Part shown: piece by piece, positions 1 to 8,869 of the stretch | Position numbering within the stretch: the first letter of the stretch is position 1 | Layout of the letters: every line of letters begins with the position of its first letter | Assembly: GCA_012295275.1 (NCBI GenBank) | Contig: CM022677.1 | Coordinates: 27,983,048 to 27,993,047 of the forward strand | Direction of reading: 5' to 3' | From: Chrysomallon squamiferum | Lineage: Eukaryota; Mollusca; Gastropoda; Neomphalida; Peltospiridae | Length of the DNA: 10,000 nt | Notes under the pieces: model-generated | Seen by the model: the letters and a program-made list of their open reading frames with translations, nothing else | Told to the model about the DNA's origin: nothing | The model's database searches: none | Made by a program: the position numbers and the translations under genes

Positions 1-1215
1 TACTACTTCTACTTCTAATGATGCTTCTAGTACTAGTACTGTGACAACTAAACTGCTGTTATTTTTATTCAGACTGCTACTACTACTACTTCTACTTCTA
101 ATGATGTTTCTAGTACTAGTACTGTGACAACTAAACTACTGTTATTTTTATTCAGACTGCTACTACTACTACTTCTACTTCTAATGATGCTTCTAGTACT
201 TTTACTGTGACAACTAAACTACTGTTATTTTTATTCAGACTGCTACTACTACTACTTCTACTTCTAATGATGTTTCTAGTACTAGTACTGTGACAACTAA
301 ACTACTGTTATTTTTATTCAGACTGCTACTACTACTACTTCTACTTCTAATGATGTTTCTAGTACTAGTACTGTGACAACTAAACTGCTGTTATTTTTAT
401 TCAGACTACTACTACTACTTCTACTACTACTAAACTTGTTATTTTTATTCAGACTCTAATGATGTTTCTAGTGATGTTTAGTACTGTGACAACTAAACTG
501 CTGTTATTTTTATTCAGACTGCTACCACTACTACTTCTACTTCTAATGATGTTTCTAGTACTAGTACTGTTATTTTTATTCAGACAACTAAACTACTGTT
601 ACTTCTATTATGTGTTTTATTCAGACTGCTACTACTACTAATACTTCTACTTCTAATGATGTTTCTAGTACTAGTACTGTGACAACTAAACTGCTGTTAT
701 TTTTATTCAGACTGCTACTACTACTACTTCTACTTCTAATGATGTTTCTAGTACTAGTACTGTGACAACTAAACTACTGTTATTTTTATTCAGACTGCTA
801 CTACTACTACTTCTACTTCTATTGATGTGTCTAGTACTAGTACTGTGACAACTAAACTGTTATTTTTATTGACTGTTATTTTTATTCAGACTGCTAAACT
901 GCTGTTATTTTTATTACTACTACTTCTATTGATGTTTCTAGTACTAGTATTGTGAGAACTAAACTATGTTTCTACTGTGACAACTAAACTACTGTTATTT
1001 TTTATTCAGACTGCTACTACTACTACTACTACTTCTATTGATGTCTTCTAGTACTAGTAAACTGTTATTTTTATTCAGACAACTAAACTGCTCTTATTTT
1101 TATTCAGACTGCTACTACTACTACTACTACTTCTAATGATGCTTCTAGTACTAGTACTGTCACAACTAAACTGCTGTTATTTTTATTCAGACTGCTACTA
1201 CTACTACTGCGTCTA
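1..1215. repeat. 83-bp minisatellite with ACT/TCT triplet runs
   Basis: The unit can be followed by its TTTTTATTCAG landmark, which ends at 72, 155, 238, 321 and 404, an exact 83-bp period. After about 405 the array degenerates through truncations and fusions but recognisable units continue to about 1210. Each unit has a run of ACT triplets, then ACTTCTACTTCTAATGATG, then CTAGTACTAGTACTGTGACA, then the T-rich stretch and CAG. The left edge is cut by the window. Short reading frames inside it (459-641 plus strand, 1104-1301 minus strand) are by-products of the triplet composition. No gene is seen here. Confidence 0.93.
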
Positions 1216-1737
1216 CCACTTTTTCTAATAACTGTACGACAACAACTACTCACACTATCACTAGTAACATCTGTATTTACAAACAGCCTCATACCTCGCA
1301 CAAAGTGAATTCAGAAACCGTTGCTTACGTGGTAAGAAAGAATCAGGTTAATTTCACAACAACAACACTAGCTTCACTTACAGATACGTGACATTCAGTG
1401 ATGTAATTCCACAGACGTGCAACTTACCTCAGTCGAACACAATTTGTAGATTTTTTTGTTTTAAATATATTTCTATAAGATATTTCTGAAATGATAATCA
1501 AATGCTTTATACTGAATTACAAGAATACATCAATGCTAAACTTGTAAATGCATTCATTGGTAAATTTCAGTGTAAAAATCTTTCAACATCGTTATTGCCA
1601 ATACATCTTTCTGGAAAAATAAAAATAAATTCTAGTTTCTACGACATTAAACCTTTCAACTAGTGAATAAGAAATTATTATCAGATATTTGAGTGACCAA
1701 CACATTTCACTGCTCGCTTCAAGACCCTCGTTGATTT
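1216..1737. other. Intergenic, no recognisable feature
   Basis: This is AT-rich sequence with no long reading frame and no tandem structure. An AATAAAAATAAA-type stretch at about 1618-1629 could act as a poly(A) signal for a gene left of the window, but nothing upstream supports that. I see nothing else here. Confidence 0.6.
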
Positions 1738-2001
1738 AGAGGTCAAACGCTGGGACACGAGCTCAAGTCCACAGTCTTCAAATTAAAAACAGTTTGAGTT
1801 GTGTTAATTTCATATTTACTGTTACACCCACACAACACGTGTCTATAATTGTCTGCAGTCAGGGCTGCAAGAGGTAAACTCTGGGACACGAGTTGAACAC
1901 ATCAGTCTTCAACCTGAAAACAGTTTGACTTCTCTTAATTTCATATTTACTGTTATATCTACACAACACGTGTGTAATTATGTGTACTCAAGGCTGAAAC
2001 A
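1738..2001 (+). repeat. 132-bp direct duplication, each copy with an ACACGTGT E-box
   Basis: The two copies start at 1738 and 1870. Both run from AGAGGT through CTGGGACACGAG, CAGTCTTCAA, ACAGTTTGA, TTAATTTCATATTTACTGTTA and CACAACACGTGT to a CAGTC/ACTCA-GGGCTG-like end. CACGTG lies at 1836-1841 and 1967-1972. Diverged single copies of the same module recur upstream of gene 1 (about 3155-3275) and gene 2 (about 6200-6330), so this is the oldest, locally duplicated version of the upstream module of the CCP gene array. Confidence 0.88.
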
Positions 2002-2540
2002 AAAGCGAAAACAACAACAGTTAATATTTTAATTTTATTATTCTAATACGAAACTACAATTGTTTCTGTTTCTACTACTTCTACCAGTACCATTACTACT
2101 ATTAATCATGTATTATATATATTATATATATCTTGAAATGGTTCTAGACGAGTTGTTGTAGTAGCAAAAGCAACATTAGTAAAACTAATTCGTAGTATAA
2201 GAAAACGAATTCCACAAGTAGCAGTTGTGCTGGAAGTATTTTTAGTTGCTGTATTTGTTCTCATATACTAATTGTTGTATAATTAATTATGATATAGTTG
2301 TGCTAATTGCAATAGTATTAATAGTCATACTGATAACTCTGGTATAATAGTAATTCCACCAGTAGCAGCATTAGTAACATTTACTGGTTTTGTGGTTGTT
2401 GTAACAGTGGTATTCATAGCTGTTGTTGTTGTAGTAGTGACAGTACACTACATTAGTCGTAGTAGCTGTTGATTTGTTATTCTATTTGAATTAACAACAG
2501 TTAATCAAATTAACACGTGTATTCTTGGTATAATAGTAGA
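2002..2540. other. Intergenic triplet-biased, AT-rich stretch
   Basis: The first part (about 2060-2110) is rich in CTACTACTTCTACC-type triplets. The second part (about 2140-2470) is rich in the complementary GTAGTAG/GTTGTTGTAGTAG type. Between them is an AT-rich ATTATATATATTATATATATC stretch. The same arrangement recurs before both genes. CACGTG is present at 2514-2519. No gene is supported. Confidence 0.6.
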
Positions 2541-2739
2541 TACTAAATGATTGAAGTCAAACTGTTTTTATTTTCTGTGTGATTGCTGTCTTCAAACTAA
2601 TTCTACAACAACGACACGTGTCAATAACCTAACTGAATGACGGAACTCAAACATAATTTATTTTGTATTCATTTAGAATTTCTCTTCTGTATAAATAAGC
2701 CAAGTAGTTTCTGCATTGTAACGATTTTTTTTCTGAAGT
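2541..2739 (+). promoter_or_regulatory. Relic copy of the CCP gene promoter (P0)
   Basis: This aligns with the promoters of both genes: shared blocks include CAAACTGTTTTTATTTTCTG, GCTGTCTTCAAACTAATT, an E-box (CACGTG at 2615-2620) followed by AATAACC, GACGGAACTCAAAC, ATAATTTATTTT, and TATAAATA at 2690-2697. The TATA box is intact and lies 50 bp before the position corresponding to the gene start codon. Downstream there is no intact gene, so this is either a dead duplicate or an alternative/noncoding promoter. Divergence is clearly greater than between the two gene promoters. Confidence 0.75.
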
Positions 2740-2787
2740 ATAAAGCTAATTTTCACTTCGTCATCGCTGCAACAGTTTCTTTGCAAA
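2740..2787 (+). pseudogene. Relic exon 1 of a CCP gene, start codon lost
   Basis: The sequence after the P0 TATA box matches the beginning of exon 1 of the two genes (AAGCTAATTTTC against AAGCTGATTTGC), but the start codon is ATA instead of ATG. The frame stays open, reading I-K-L-I-F-T-S-S, and runs on into the 71-bp repeat instead of keeping the rest of the signal peptide. No splice donor matching the genes is present. A sister relic with the same junction into the 71-bp repeat occurs at 6046-6078, which shows that the truncation preceded the duplication of the whole unit. Confidence 0.6.
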
Positions 2788-3123
2788 CTTCGGAAATACA
2801 CAGACACAACTGAAAACGTGATTACACTATACCAAGTCAGTTAAATGTAACAAACAAACGTCAGAAATACACAGACACAACAGAAAACGTGATTACACTA
2901 TACCAAGTCAGTTAAATGTTACAAACAAACGTCAGAAATAGACAGACACAACTGAAAACGTGATTACACGATACCAAGAGCAAGTCAGTTAAATAAATGA
3001 AATAACAAACTGAAAACGTACTAAGTCAGTTAAATTAACAAACAAACGTCAGAAATACACAGACACAACTGAAAACGTGATTACACGATACCAAGAGCAA
3101 GTCAGTTAAATGTAATAATCAAA
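2788..3123 (+). repeat. 71-bp tandem repeat, about four copies
   Basis: Copies begin at 2788, 2859, 2930 and 3047. The first two steps are exactly 71 bp. The third copy carries a 6-bp AGAGCA-type insertion and an extra partial duplication, giving a 117-bp step. Landmarks in each copy are CGTCAGAAATACACAGACAC, GAAAACGTGATTACAC, ATACCAAG and GTCAGTTAAAT. A single diverged copy sits at the equivalent place upstream of gene 2 (about 6093-6166). No coding role is suggested. Confidence 0.92.
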
Positions 3124-3420
3124 CGGCTGCTGAGTGGAAACTGATTTATATTTCAATCGTCGGGAAACCAGTTGAACTCTGGACTCTGTAAATTAAAACG
3201 TGTGTGAGTTGTGTTCATTTGGTATTTACAGTTAAATCTAGGCAACACGTGTATATAGTTAATTCTGGTCAATGTGGAATCAAGAACGAAATACCTGTTA
3301 CTACTGCTTCTATTATAACAACACTACCACTAGTACCCGTATATATTTTGTTTTTATTTGTTTATAGCATGTATGTATTCATAGACAGATATGTAGTTAA
3401 TAAGGAATATAAATGAATAA
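3124..3420 (+). promoter_or_regulatory. E-box module upstream of gene 1
   Basis: It begins with GGCTGCTGAGTGGAAACTGAT, shared with CCTGCTGAGTGGAAAGTGAT before gene 2, then a TCAATCG-TCGGGA block, an AAACGTGTGTGAGTTGTG block and CAACACGTGT with CACGTG at 3246-3251. This is the counterpart of the 132-bp module at 1738-2001. It is followed by CAAGAACGAAAT, also shared with gene 2. An upstream regulatory role is inferred from position and conservation. The open frame at 3204-3416 encodes nothing recognisable. Confidence 0.5.
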
Positions 3421-3660
3421 ACAGTAGTAGCAGTTCCAGTACTGATAATAGTAGAAATCGTCATAAGGGTATAACTACGAACAGCAGTAATATTATGAAC
3501 AGTAGAAGTAGTGGTAGTAGTAAAAACAGACGTCATAGTAAGAGAAGTATTTCCTCCATTAATCCTAGTAGTTGTTGTTGTTGTTGTTGTTGTGGTAGTA
3601 CTGTATATTTGTCATTGTAATTTTAGTTTTTCTCTTTCTAATTGAATTAACACTAATTAA
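3421..3660. repeat. AGT/GTT triplet-rich low-complexity module, gene 1 copy
   Basis: Degenerate AGTAGTAGCAGT, GTAGAAGTAGTGGTAGTAG and a clean (GTT)n run at 3571-3593 dominate. The strand bias is the complement of the CTACTGCTTCT-type bias at 3298-3340 just upstream. The same pair of opposite-biased triplet tracts lies before gene 2 and in 2060-2470, so this is a repeated part of the unit and not a gene. Confidence 0.7.
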
Positions 3661-3900
3661 TCCGAATGACACGTGTAGTTTTGATATACCAGTAGATACG
3701 AAATGAGAGGATGTCAAACTGTTTTTATTTTCTGTGTGACTGCTGTCTTCAAACTAATTTTACAACAACAACACGTGTTAATAACCAAACTGACTGACAG
3801 AAGTCAAACTGTTCATAATTTATTTTATATTAATTAAGAATTTATTTTGTGTATAAATAAGTGAAGTGCTTGCTCTATAGTCACAATACTTTTCTTCAAG
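3661..3900 (+). promoter_or_regulatory. Gene 1 promoter (P1): two E-boxes, TATA box, initiator
   Basis: CACGTG lies at 3670-3675 and 3772-3777, each inside ACACGTGT, a bHLH-type E-box. A TATAAATA box is at 3852-3859. TCACAAT at 3881-3887 is a good initiator whose A (3883) is 31 bp after the first base of the TATA box, predicting a 5' UTR of about 18 bases ending TTCAAG before ATG. The gene 2 promoter is almost identical from about 3690 to the start codon. Confidence 0.8.
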
Positions 3901-5087
<1,187 letters not shown>

Positions 5088-5238
5088 GAGATCTAGGTCT
5101 TCACTTTAAATGAGTCTCTCGAATCATTGGACTATGTCTGCACAGAACATATTGTATCTACTCAACTAGTAAAACTTCTGTACTGAAACACGATATCAGT
5201 AAACATATACTTCTCAATACGAAACACACATAATTATA

Positions 5239-5244
5239 AATAAA
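5239..5244 (+). terminator. Candidate poly(A) signal of gene 1
   Basis: AATAAA lies about 150 bases after the gene 1 stop codon. A second AATAAA is at 5398-5403, after TATTTAAACTGA. Either would give a short 3' UTR typical of a small secreted-protein gene. The choice cannot be made from sequence alone. Confidence 0.45.
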
Positions 5245-5249
5245 CATTG

Positions 5250-5566
5250 ATATATATATATTTATTTATTTATTTATTCAAACATAGGAACCAGTGTAGT
5301 TTTCCTATGGCACACATATGCACATATACCTTTATATATGCATACACATACATACGTACATATATATATATATATATAAACAGTGTATTTAAACTGAAAT
5401 AAAGATTATATAAATAGTGTTGTTCTTCTGAGTTTAATATCTGAAACAGCTACATATGTATCAGCTTAACTACCAATCTGCATTCCTACTACCAGATATA
5501 TAACTACAAACTAACCAACATACGTACCTATCTCCTTGCCTAAACACTCTTACACACAGACACACA

Positions 5567-5606
<40 letters not shown>

Positions 5607-5690
5607 ATACAGATATATAGACACATATACATATTGATAGATACATACATATATGCATACGTACATACAGATGATAATCAGAACAGAGGA
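5250..5690. repeat. Cluster of AT, TATT, ATAC and CA microsatellites
   Basis: It contains (TATT)n at about 5260-5279, ATACATACGTACATATATATATATATA at about 5340-5378, a (CA)n tract at about 5570-5598, and ATATAGACACATATACATA-type sequence to about 5670. A weakly complementary CA/TA structure suggests hairpin-prone DNA. No gene is seen. This type of mixed CA/TA/ATAC low-complexity DNA is common in molluscan genomes. Confidence 0.85.
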
Positions 5691-5990
5691 TTGTGGTACA
5701 GAAAGTTACCTCCTATTTTGTATCCTGACAAAAGCCGCCCTACCAGCAGGCAGGCAGGTGGTATGGAATGGTGACACTGGAATGCAATTTATTTTAAATG
5801 AAATATCAGCCCATACAAGGCTCAGAAAAGAGTGAATAATGCAATTAAATCATTTGTCCTTGAAGAGAACAACTGTCATTTCGCAGTAGCAGCTGGAGAT
5901 CTGGAGCTGTTCAGGAGACTGGATGGATGCACGTGTCAAACACGGGGCTATAGAAGTGTAGACTCGCGATGGGGGAAAGATATATAAAAC
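5691..5990. other. Single-copy-looking spacer with a short coding-like frame
   Basis: This segment has a more balanced base composition than its surroundings and no counterpart before gene 1. On the plus strand, 5802-5984 is open for 61 codons between TGA and TAA, without an ATG at its start. It reads as ordinary mixed protein sequence, with HFAVAAGDLELFRRLDG followed by CTCQTRGYRS. I do not recognise a family; the A-x-x-G-D-x-E pattern is faintly ankyrin-like, but that is too weak to call. It could be a stranded exon, a transposon fragment or chance. CACGTG is at 5930-5935. Confidence 0.3.
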
Positions 5991-5993
5991 AAA

Positions 5994-6045
5994 CTTCTGT
6001 ATAAATGAGACAACTGCTTCGTGTAGTAACAATACTTTGCTCGAA
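5994..6045 (+). promoter_or_regulatory. Relic core promoter (P2') upstream of gene 2
   Basis: CTTCTGTATAAATGAGACAA matches the P0 relic (CTTCTGTATAAATAAGCC) and more distantly the gene promoters. TATAAATG is at 6000-6007, and AGTAACAATACTTT corresponds to the initiator region AGTCACAATACTTT of the genes. Similarity to the promoter family starts abruptly near 5993, so the upstream E-box part has been lost or replaced. A second TATA-like TATATAAAA lies at 5981-5989. Confidence 0.55.
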
Positions 6046-6078
6046 ATGAAGCAAATTTTCATGTCATTATTGGTATAG
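6046..6078 (+). pseudogene. Relic exon 1 with intact ATG but early stop
   Basis: The frame reads M-K-Q-I-F-M-S-L-L-V then TAG, aligned with the gene start M-K-L-I-C-L-L-V and with the ATA-initiated relic at 2740. Similarity to the other relic runs colinearly into the 71-bp repeat. The TTG|GTATAG at the end could in principle be a splice donor, which would make this a very short leader exon, but no partner is evident. I treat it as a decayed exon. Confidence 0.55.
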
Positions 6079-6092
6079 ACATTTATTTCCAA

Positions 6093-6166
6093 GCGTGAGA
6101 AATGCACAGACACAAATCCAAACGTAAACACACAGCTCCAAGATCAAATCGCTTAAATGAGGCAAT
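6093..6166 (+). repeat. Single diverged copy of the 71-bp repeat
   Basis: GCGTGAGAAATGCACAGACAC, then AAACGTAAACACAC, CCAAGATCAAATC and GCTTAAATGAGGCAATCAAA align in order with the 71-bp units at 2788-3123. Only one copy is present here, so the array expanded only upstream of gene 1 or contracted upstream of gene 2. Confidence 0.7.
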
Positions 6167-6345
6167 CAAAGCCTGCTGAGTGGAAAGTGATTTTCTGGTC
6201 AATCGCTGGGACACGAGACGAATTCAAAGTTTTTAAAAACAGTCTGCGCTGAGTTCAGCTGCTCCTCACAGTCACGTGTCGACATCACGTGTCTATAAAT
6301 ATCTGCAGTCAGAGCTGAATCAAGAACGAAATCAACAACAGGTAA
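6167..6345 (+). promoter_or_regulatory. E-box module upstream of gene 2
   Basis: This is homologous to 3124-3290 and, in part, to 1738-2001. It contains CCTGCTGAGTGGAAAGTGAT, TCAATCGCTGGGACACGAGACG, AAAAACAGTCTGCG, two close E-boxes (CACGTG at 6273-6278 and 6286-6291, 13 bp apart), CTATAAATATCTGCAGTCAG and CAAGAACGAAATCAACAACAG. A regulatory role is inferred from repeated conservation of the E-box. Confidence 0.5.
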
Positions 6346-6374
6346 TATTTTAATTTTGTTATTCTAAGACGAAA

Positions 6375-6660
6375 CCACAATTATTGCTGGTTCTGCTACT
6401 GGTGTTTGTTTTTTCTAATACAATACTATCACTAGTATTATTATTGCTGGTTCTACTACTTCTGTTTCTAGCATTACCACTAGACACAAATGCATTACAG
6501 TTATATTTGATGGACGTAATGACTGTAGTGGCAGTAGTTATACTAACCGCAGCAATGTTAGTAAAAACAAAGTCGTAGTAAGAACAGTAATTCCACGAGT
6601 AGTAGTAGTAGTTGTAGTTGTTGTTATTGTTGTTGTTGTTGTAGCAACTCGGCTTTAGTC
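6375..6660. repeat. Opposed triplet-rich tracts, gene 2 copy
   Basis: 6375-6490 is rich in GGTTCTGCTACTGG/TTCTACTACTTCTG-type triplets. 6585-6650 is rich in GTAGTAGTAGTAGTTG and (GTT)n. The two have opposite strand bias and could pair loosely as an imperfect hairpin. The open frame at 6384-6578 arises from the hydrophobic triplet composition and is not a convincing gene. Confidence 0.65.
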
Positions 6661-6669
6661 GTAGTGTAA

Positions 6670-6876
6670 ATGTACGAAATGAGAAGAAGTTAAACTGTTT
6701 TTAGTTTCTGTGTGATTGCTGTCTTCAAACTAATTTTACAACAACAACACGTGTTAATAACCAAACTGACTGACAGAACTCAAACTGTTCATAATTTATT
6801 TTATATTAATTAAGAATTTATTTTGTGTATAAACAAGTGAAGTGCTTGCTCTATAGTCACAATACTTTTCTTCAAG
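6670..6876 (+). promoter_or_regulatory. Gene 2 promoter (P2): E-box, TATA variant, initiator
   Basis: It is almost base-for-base the same as P1 over about 200 bp. CACGTG is at 6748-6753. The TATA box is TATAAACA at 6828-6835, one base changed from TATAAATA in P1. TATA to ATG spacing is 49 bp in both genes, and TCACAAT is kept. The ACTGACTGACAGAACTCAAACTG block between E-box and TATA is also kept. A weaker TATA box may lower expression relative to gene 1 (inference). Confidence 0.78.
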
Positions 6877-7851
6877 ATGAAGCTGATTTGCTTATTAGTC
6901 TTCACTGTATCAGTTTTCTTCCAGCTCTCAGAAACTTGGGAATATCACAAAGATGACAAGAAATGTCTGTACAGGTCAGAACAATTCATTTTTATCATTG
7001 TGCGCACGATGTGTTCTGTTTTAAGAATAAATGTGAACAATAAAAGAAAAGTTTGTACAGGTTAATATACTACGACTTTCTCATTAGAGATTTGCTGAAC
7101 TTTAACATCGAGTGACTGTTATAGTGTTTGTGCAGCTGAAACAAAGACTCGACCAAAAGGTATTGTTCTGGTGACACACAATACATTGCGATAAACCGAC
7201 ATTATTTCTTGGGATCAGAAATGAAAAAAGGAAAGAAGAAAACAACGTCAGCGACATGCACCACGTCAAAGATAAAAAAATAAGTTTAAAGTGTAATTTA
7301 TTATTGTGATACTGTTTGTTAATTTAGAAGCAGAGTTTGTAATCATAAGGAACAAATATAGAAACAACGAAGCTGTTTATAGTCTTGGAGAAACGTAATT
7401 TAAAATTTAGATCAGACAACTGAATCCTAATAACAGACGGACTCAGTTCTTTCTCCGAGGTTTCTTTGCTGAGCGTACGTGTTATTGTATTGCGGACATG
7501 TTATTGTATTGCGGACGTGTTATTGTATTGCGGACGTCGGTGTAAATCGGGTAATAGTAAAACATGTCTGTTACAGAAACTCGCCATACACTGGCGGATA
7601 ACAGACTTACATGTAAAATGTGAAAACTGATACAAGAGTTGAGTTAAGCATCAAAGAATAGTTCCACTCACTTTTATTTGAACACAGCTGTGACTATTTT
7701 GTGATGATGTATCTTCGTCTCTTCAAAATATATATTCATTATGGAGGATGTCGTAGCTGTTGTAGTCGTTGTGGAGGTCTCGGACTGATATGAAACCGTA
7801 GAGCTATAAACACATGCACACACACACGCACACACACATACACACACGCGT

Positions 7852-7903
<52 letters not shown>

Positions 7904-8177
7904 TAACTATACGTTACCTAATTGTAATTTCAGAATTATAATGATACAAAAGGAAATCAACTGCCTACAAAAAGGTTTGAGTGAATGTAGATCAAAATGT
8001 AAGTAAAATTTTGTTTATATCTGTCCTTTGTTCTATGTCATCAATCTCTCTGGTTTTACTTTTATTTTTTCTGTGTAGTTGTTACCATGTATGGCTCACT
8101 GAAACACACATAAATATATATCTACATACACACAAACACACACACACACTCATATATATATGTGTGTGTGTGCGTGT

Positions 8178-8210
<33 letters not shown>

Positions 8211-8869
8211 CAACACTAGATCACTACATGAAACACTAGATCACTACATGAACTACAACACTAGATCACTACATGAACTACAACACTAGATCACTACATG
8301 AACTACAACACTAGATCACTACATGAACTACAACACTAGATCACTACGTGAACTACAACACTAGATCACTACATGAACTACAACACTAGATCACTACATG
8401 AACTACAACACTAGATCACTACATGAACTACAACACTAGATCACTACATGAACTACAACACTATGTGAGATTTATTAACTTAATGGAATTTTCTGTTTAT
8501 TTGTATAACACAGATGACTGTGGTACACCAACAGCTGTGGACGACGGTGTGTTTTCTTTCACATCATCTACACCAGGTAGCACTGCGACGTTCAGCTGTA
8601 AAGACTTGTATCACTTCTTTGGTCCTAGCAGTGAAGTAACTTGTCAGCAGACTGGGCAATGGTCGACACTTGATGGAGAGTGTAAGCAGGTGGAATGGCT
8701 GAACCAGGTAACTAGGCAACACTTTCTAAAATGTCAGTTTAGGACGGACACGAGTATTATCAGACAGAAACAGATACACACACACAAGGACATACATATT
8801 TACATACATAAATACATGCATCTACAGACGTTTAGATCCTTACAGCTGAAAAAAAGGTTTATAGAATGA
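6877..8869 (+). CDS. Gene 2: paralogous secreted single-CCP protein (3 or more exons)
   Basis: Exons are 6877-6974, 7934-7998 and from 8514. Lengths of exons 1 and 2 and phases (2, 1) match gene 1 exactly. The 33-residue N-terminus is identical to gene 1, signal peptide included. Linker cysteines 30, 43 and 51 and the CCP set (Cys57, 83, 98, 111, Trp104) occupy the same positions. The C2-C3 loop (residues 84-97) is different: KDLYHFFGPSSEVT. The 3' end is uncertain. Reading on gives a stop at 8867-8869 and 172 residues, with a tail translated from CA-rich low-complexity DNA (IHTHKDIHIYIHKY), which looks noncoding. Donors at 8682 (T|GTAAGC, phase 1), 8690 (CAG|GTGGAA) or 8708 (CCAG|GTAACT) could lead to a further exon outside or late in the window. 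The exon 1 donor is GTCAGA instead of GTGAGA; retention of intron 1 would yield a 62-residue protein ending at 7065. Probably extracellular; specific function unknown. Confidence 0.75.
7477..7533 (+). repeat. Three tandem copies of a 19-bp unit
   Basis: The unit ACGTGTTATTGTATTGCGG begins at 7477, 7496 and 7515. The middle copy has ACATG in place of ACGTG; otherwise the copies are identical. A partial fourth start (ACGTCGG) follows. Confidence 0.95.
7562..7614. repeat. Imperfect inverted repeat / hairpin
   Basis: ACATGTCTGTTA on the left faces TAACAGACTTACATGT on the right, with an inner CGCC/GGCG pairing around ATACACT. The arms differ by small bulges. It could be a terminal structure of a small mobile element or a chance palindrome; there is no flanking direct repeat that I can recognise. 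Confidence 0.55.
7809..7905 (+). repeat. (CA)n and (TA)n microsatellite in intron 1 of gene 2
   Basis: CACATGCACACACACACGCACACACA leads into a long uninterrupted (CA)n ending near 7891, followed by a TATATATATATTA stretch. It lies about 30-40 bases before the exon 2 acceptor. Confidence 0.95.
7934..7998 (+). other. Gene 2 exon 2: cysteine-containing linker
   Basis: It is defined by ATTTCAG before and T|GTAAGT after, and is the same 65-nt length as gene 1 exon 2. It encodes RIIMIQKEINCLQKGLSECR and a little more. By hand count it differs from gene 1 at 18 of 65 bases and 10 of 22 residues, while both cysteines and the QKEI core are kept. Confidence 0.8.
8112..8210. repeat. CA-TA-GT near-perfect palindrome in intron 2 of gene 2
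   Basis: A (CA)n arm with an AAAC interruption at 8134-8137 is followed by (AT)n and then a (GT)n arm with a matching GTTT interruption at 8176-8179. The symmetry centre is near 8156/8157. TA-rich ends at about 8112-8121 and 8199-8210 extend the symmetry. It could extrude as a cruciform of roughly 45-bp arms. Confidence 0.85.
8211..8463 (+). repeat. 25-bp minisatellite next to exon 3 of gene 2
   Basis: About ten copies are built on ACTAGATCACTACATGAACT with a 25-bp step (8251, 8276, 8301, 8326, 8351, 8376, 8401, 8426). The copy at 8231 is 20 bp, and the copy at 8326 has ACGTG for ACATG. The array ends in a partial unit about 50 bp before the exon 3 acceptor. There are no spacers, so it is not a CRISPR. 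Copies are almost identical, implying recent expansion. Confidence 0.96.
8514..8689 (+). other. Gene 2 exon 3: Sushi/CCP domain
   Basis: The acceptor region and first 88 exon bases match gene 1 exon 3 with one difference (GTG for GTA). All four CCP cysteines and Trp are present: DCGTP, FSC, VTC, GQW, DGEC. GTAAGC overlaps the last cysteine codon. Splicing there would require the next exon to begin with GT or GC to keep that cysteine, so reading through at least this codon is favoured for a complete domain. The end I give is the CAG|GTGGAA site and is tentative. Confidence 0.75.

Larger units (their letters stand above)
7062..7933 (+). other. Extended intron 1 of gene 2 (959 bp in total against 438 in gene 1)
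   Basis: The first 60 or so bases of intron 1 resemble gene 1 (ACAATTCATTT, TCATT, TGTTTTAAGAATAA), then the two introns are unrelated. This intron holds the 19-bp triplication, an imperfect hairpin and a (CA)n tract listed separately. It ends TTGTAATTTCAG. No gene or transposase frame is visible, so the extra DNA may be a nonautonomous insertion or simple divergence. Confidence 0.6.

Noticed and set aside
3204-3416. 70-codon plus-strand frame in the E-box module
   Set aside because: It is not preserved in the homologous modules at 1738-2001 or 6167-6345 and has no domain.
5653-5835. Possible third CCP exon, because GATTGTGGTACAG resembles the DCGT start
   Set aside because: The frame after it lacks the cysteines, Trp and spacing of a CCP domain, and the phase-1 junction would create a stop.
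5850-6131. 93-codon minus-strand frame
   Set aside because: It has no recognisable domain and overlaps the relic promoter and 71-bp repeat on the other strand. Chance is the simplest explanation.
7981-8289. 102-codon frame starting at exon 2 of gene 2
   Set aside because: It reads through a strong GTAAGT donor into CA/TA repeats and the minisatellite, in a frame unrelated to the signal peptide.
8211-8463. Possible CRISPR-like array of 25-bp repeats
   Set aside because: Units abut directly with no spacers, and the locus is eukaryotic. It is a minisatellite.
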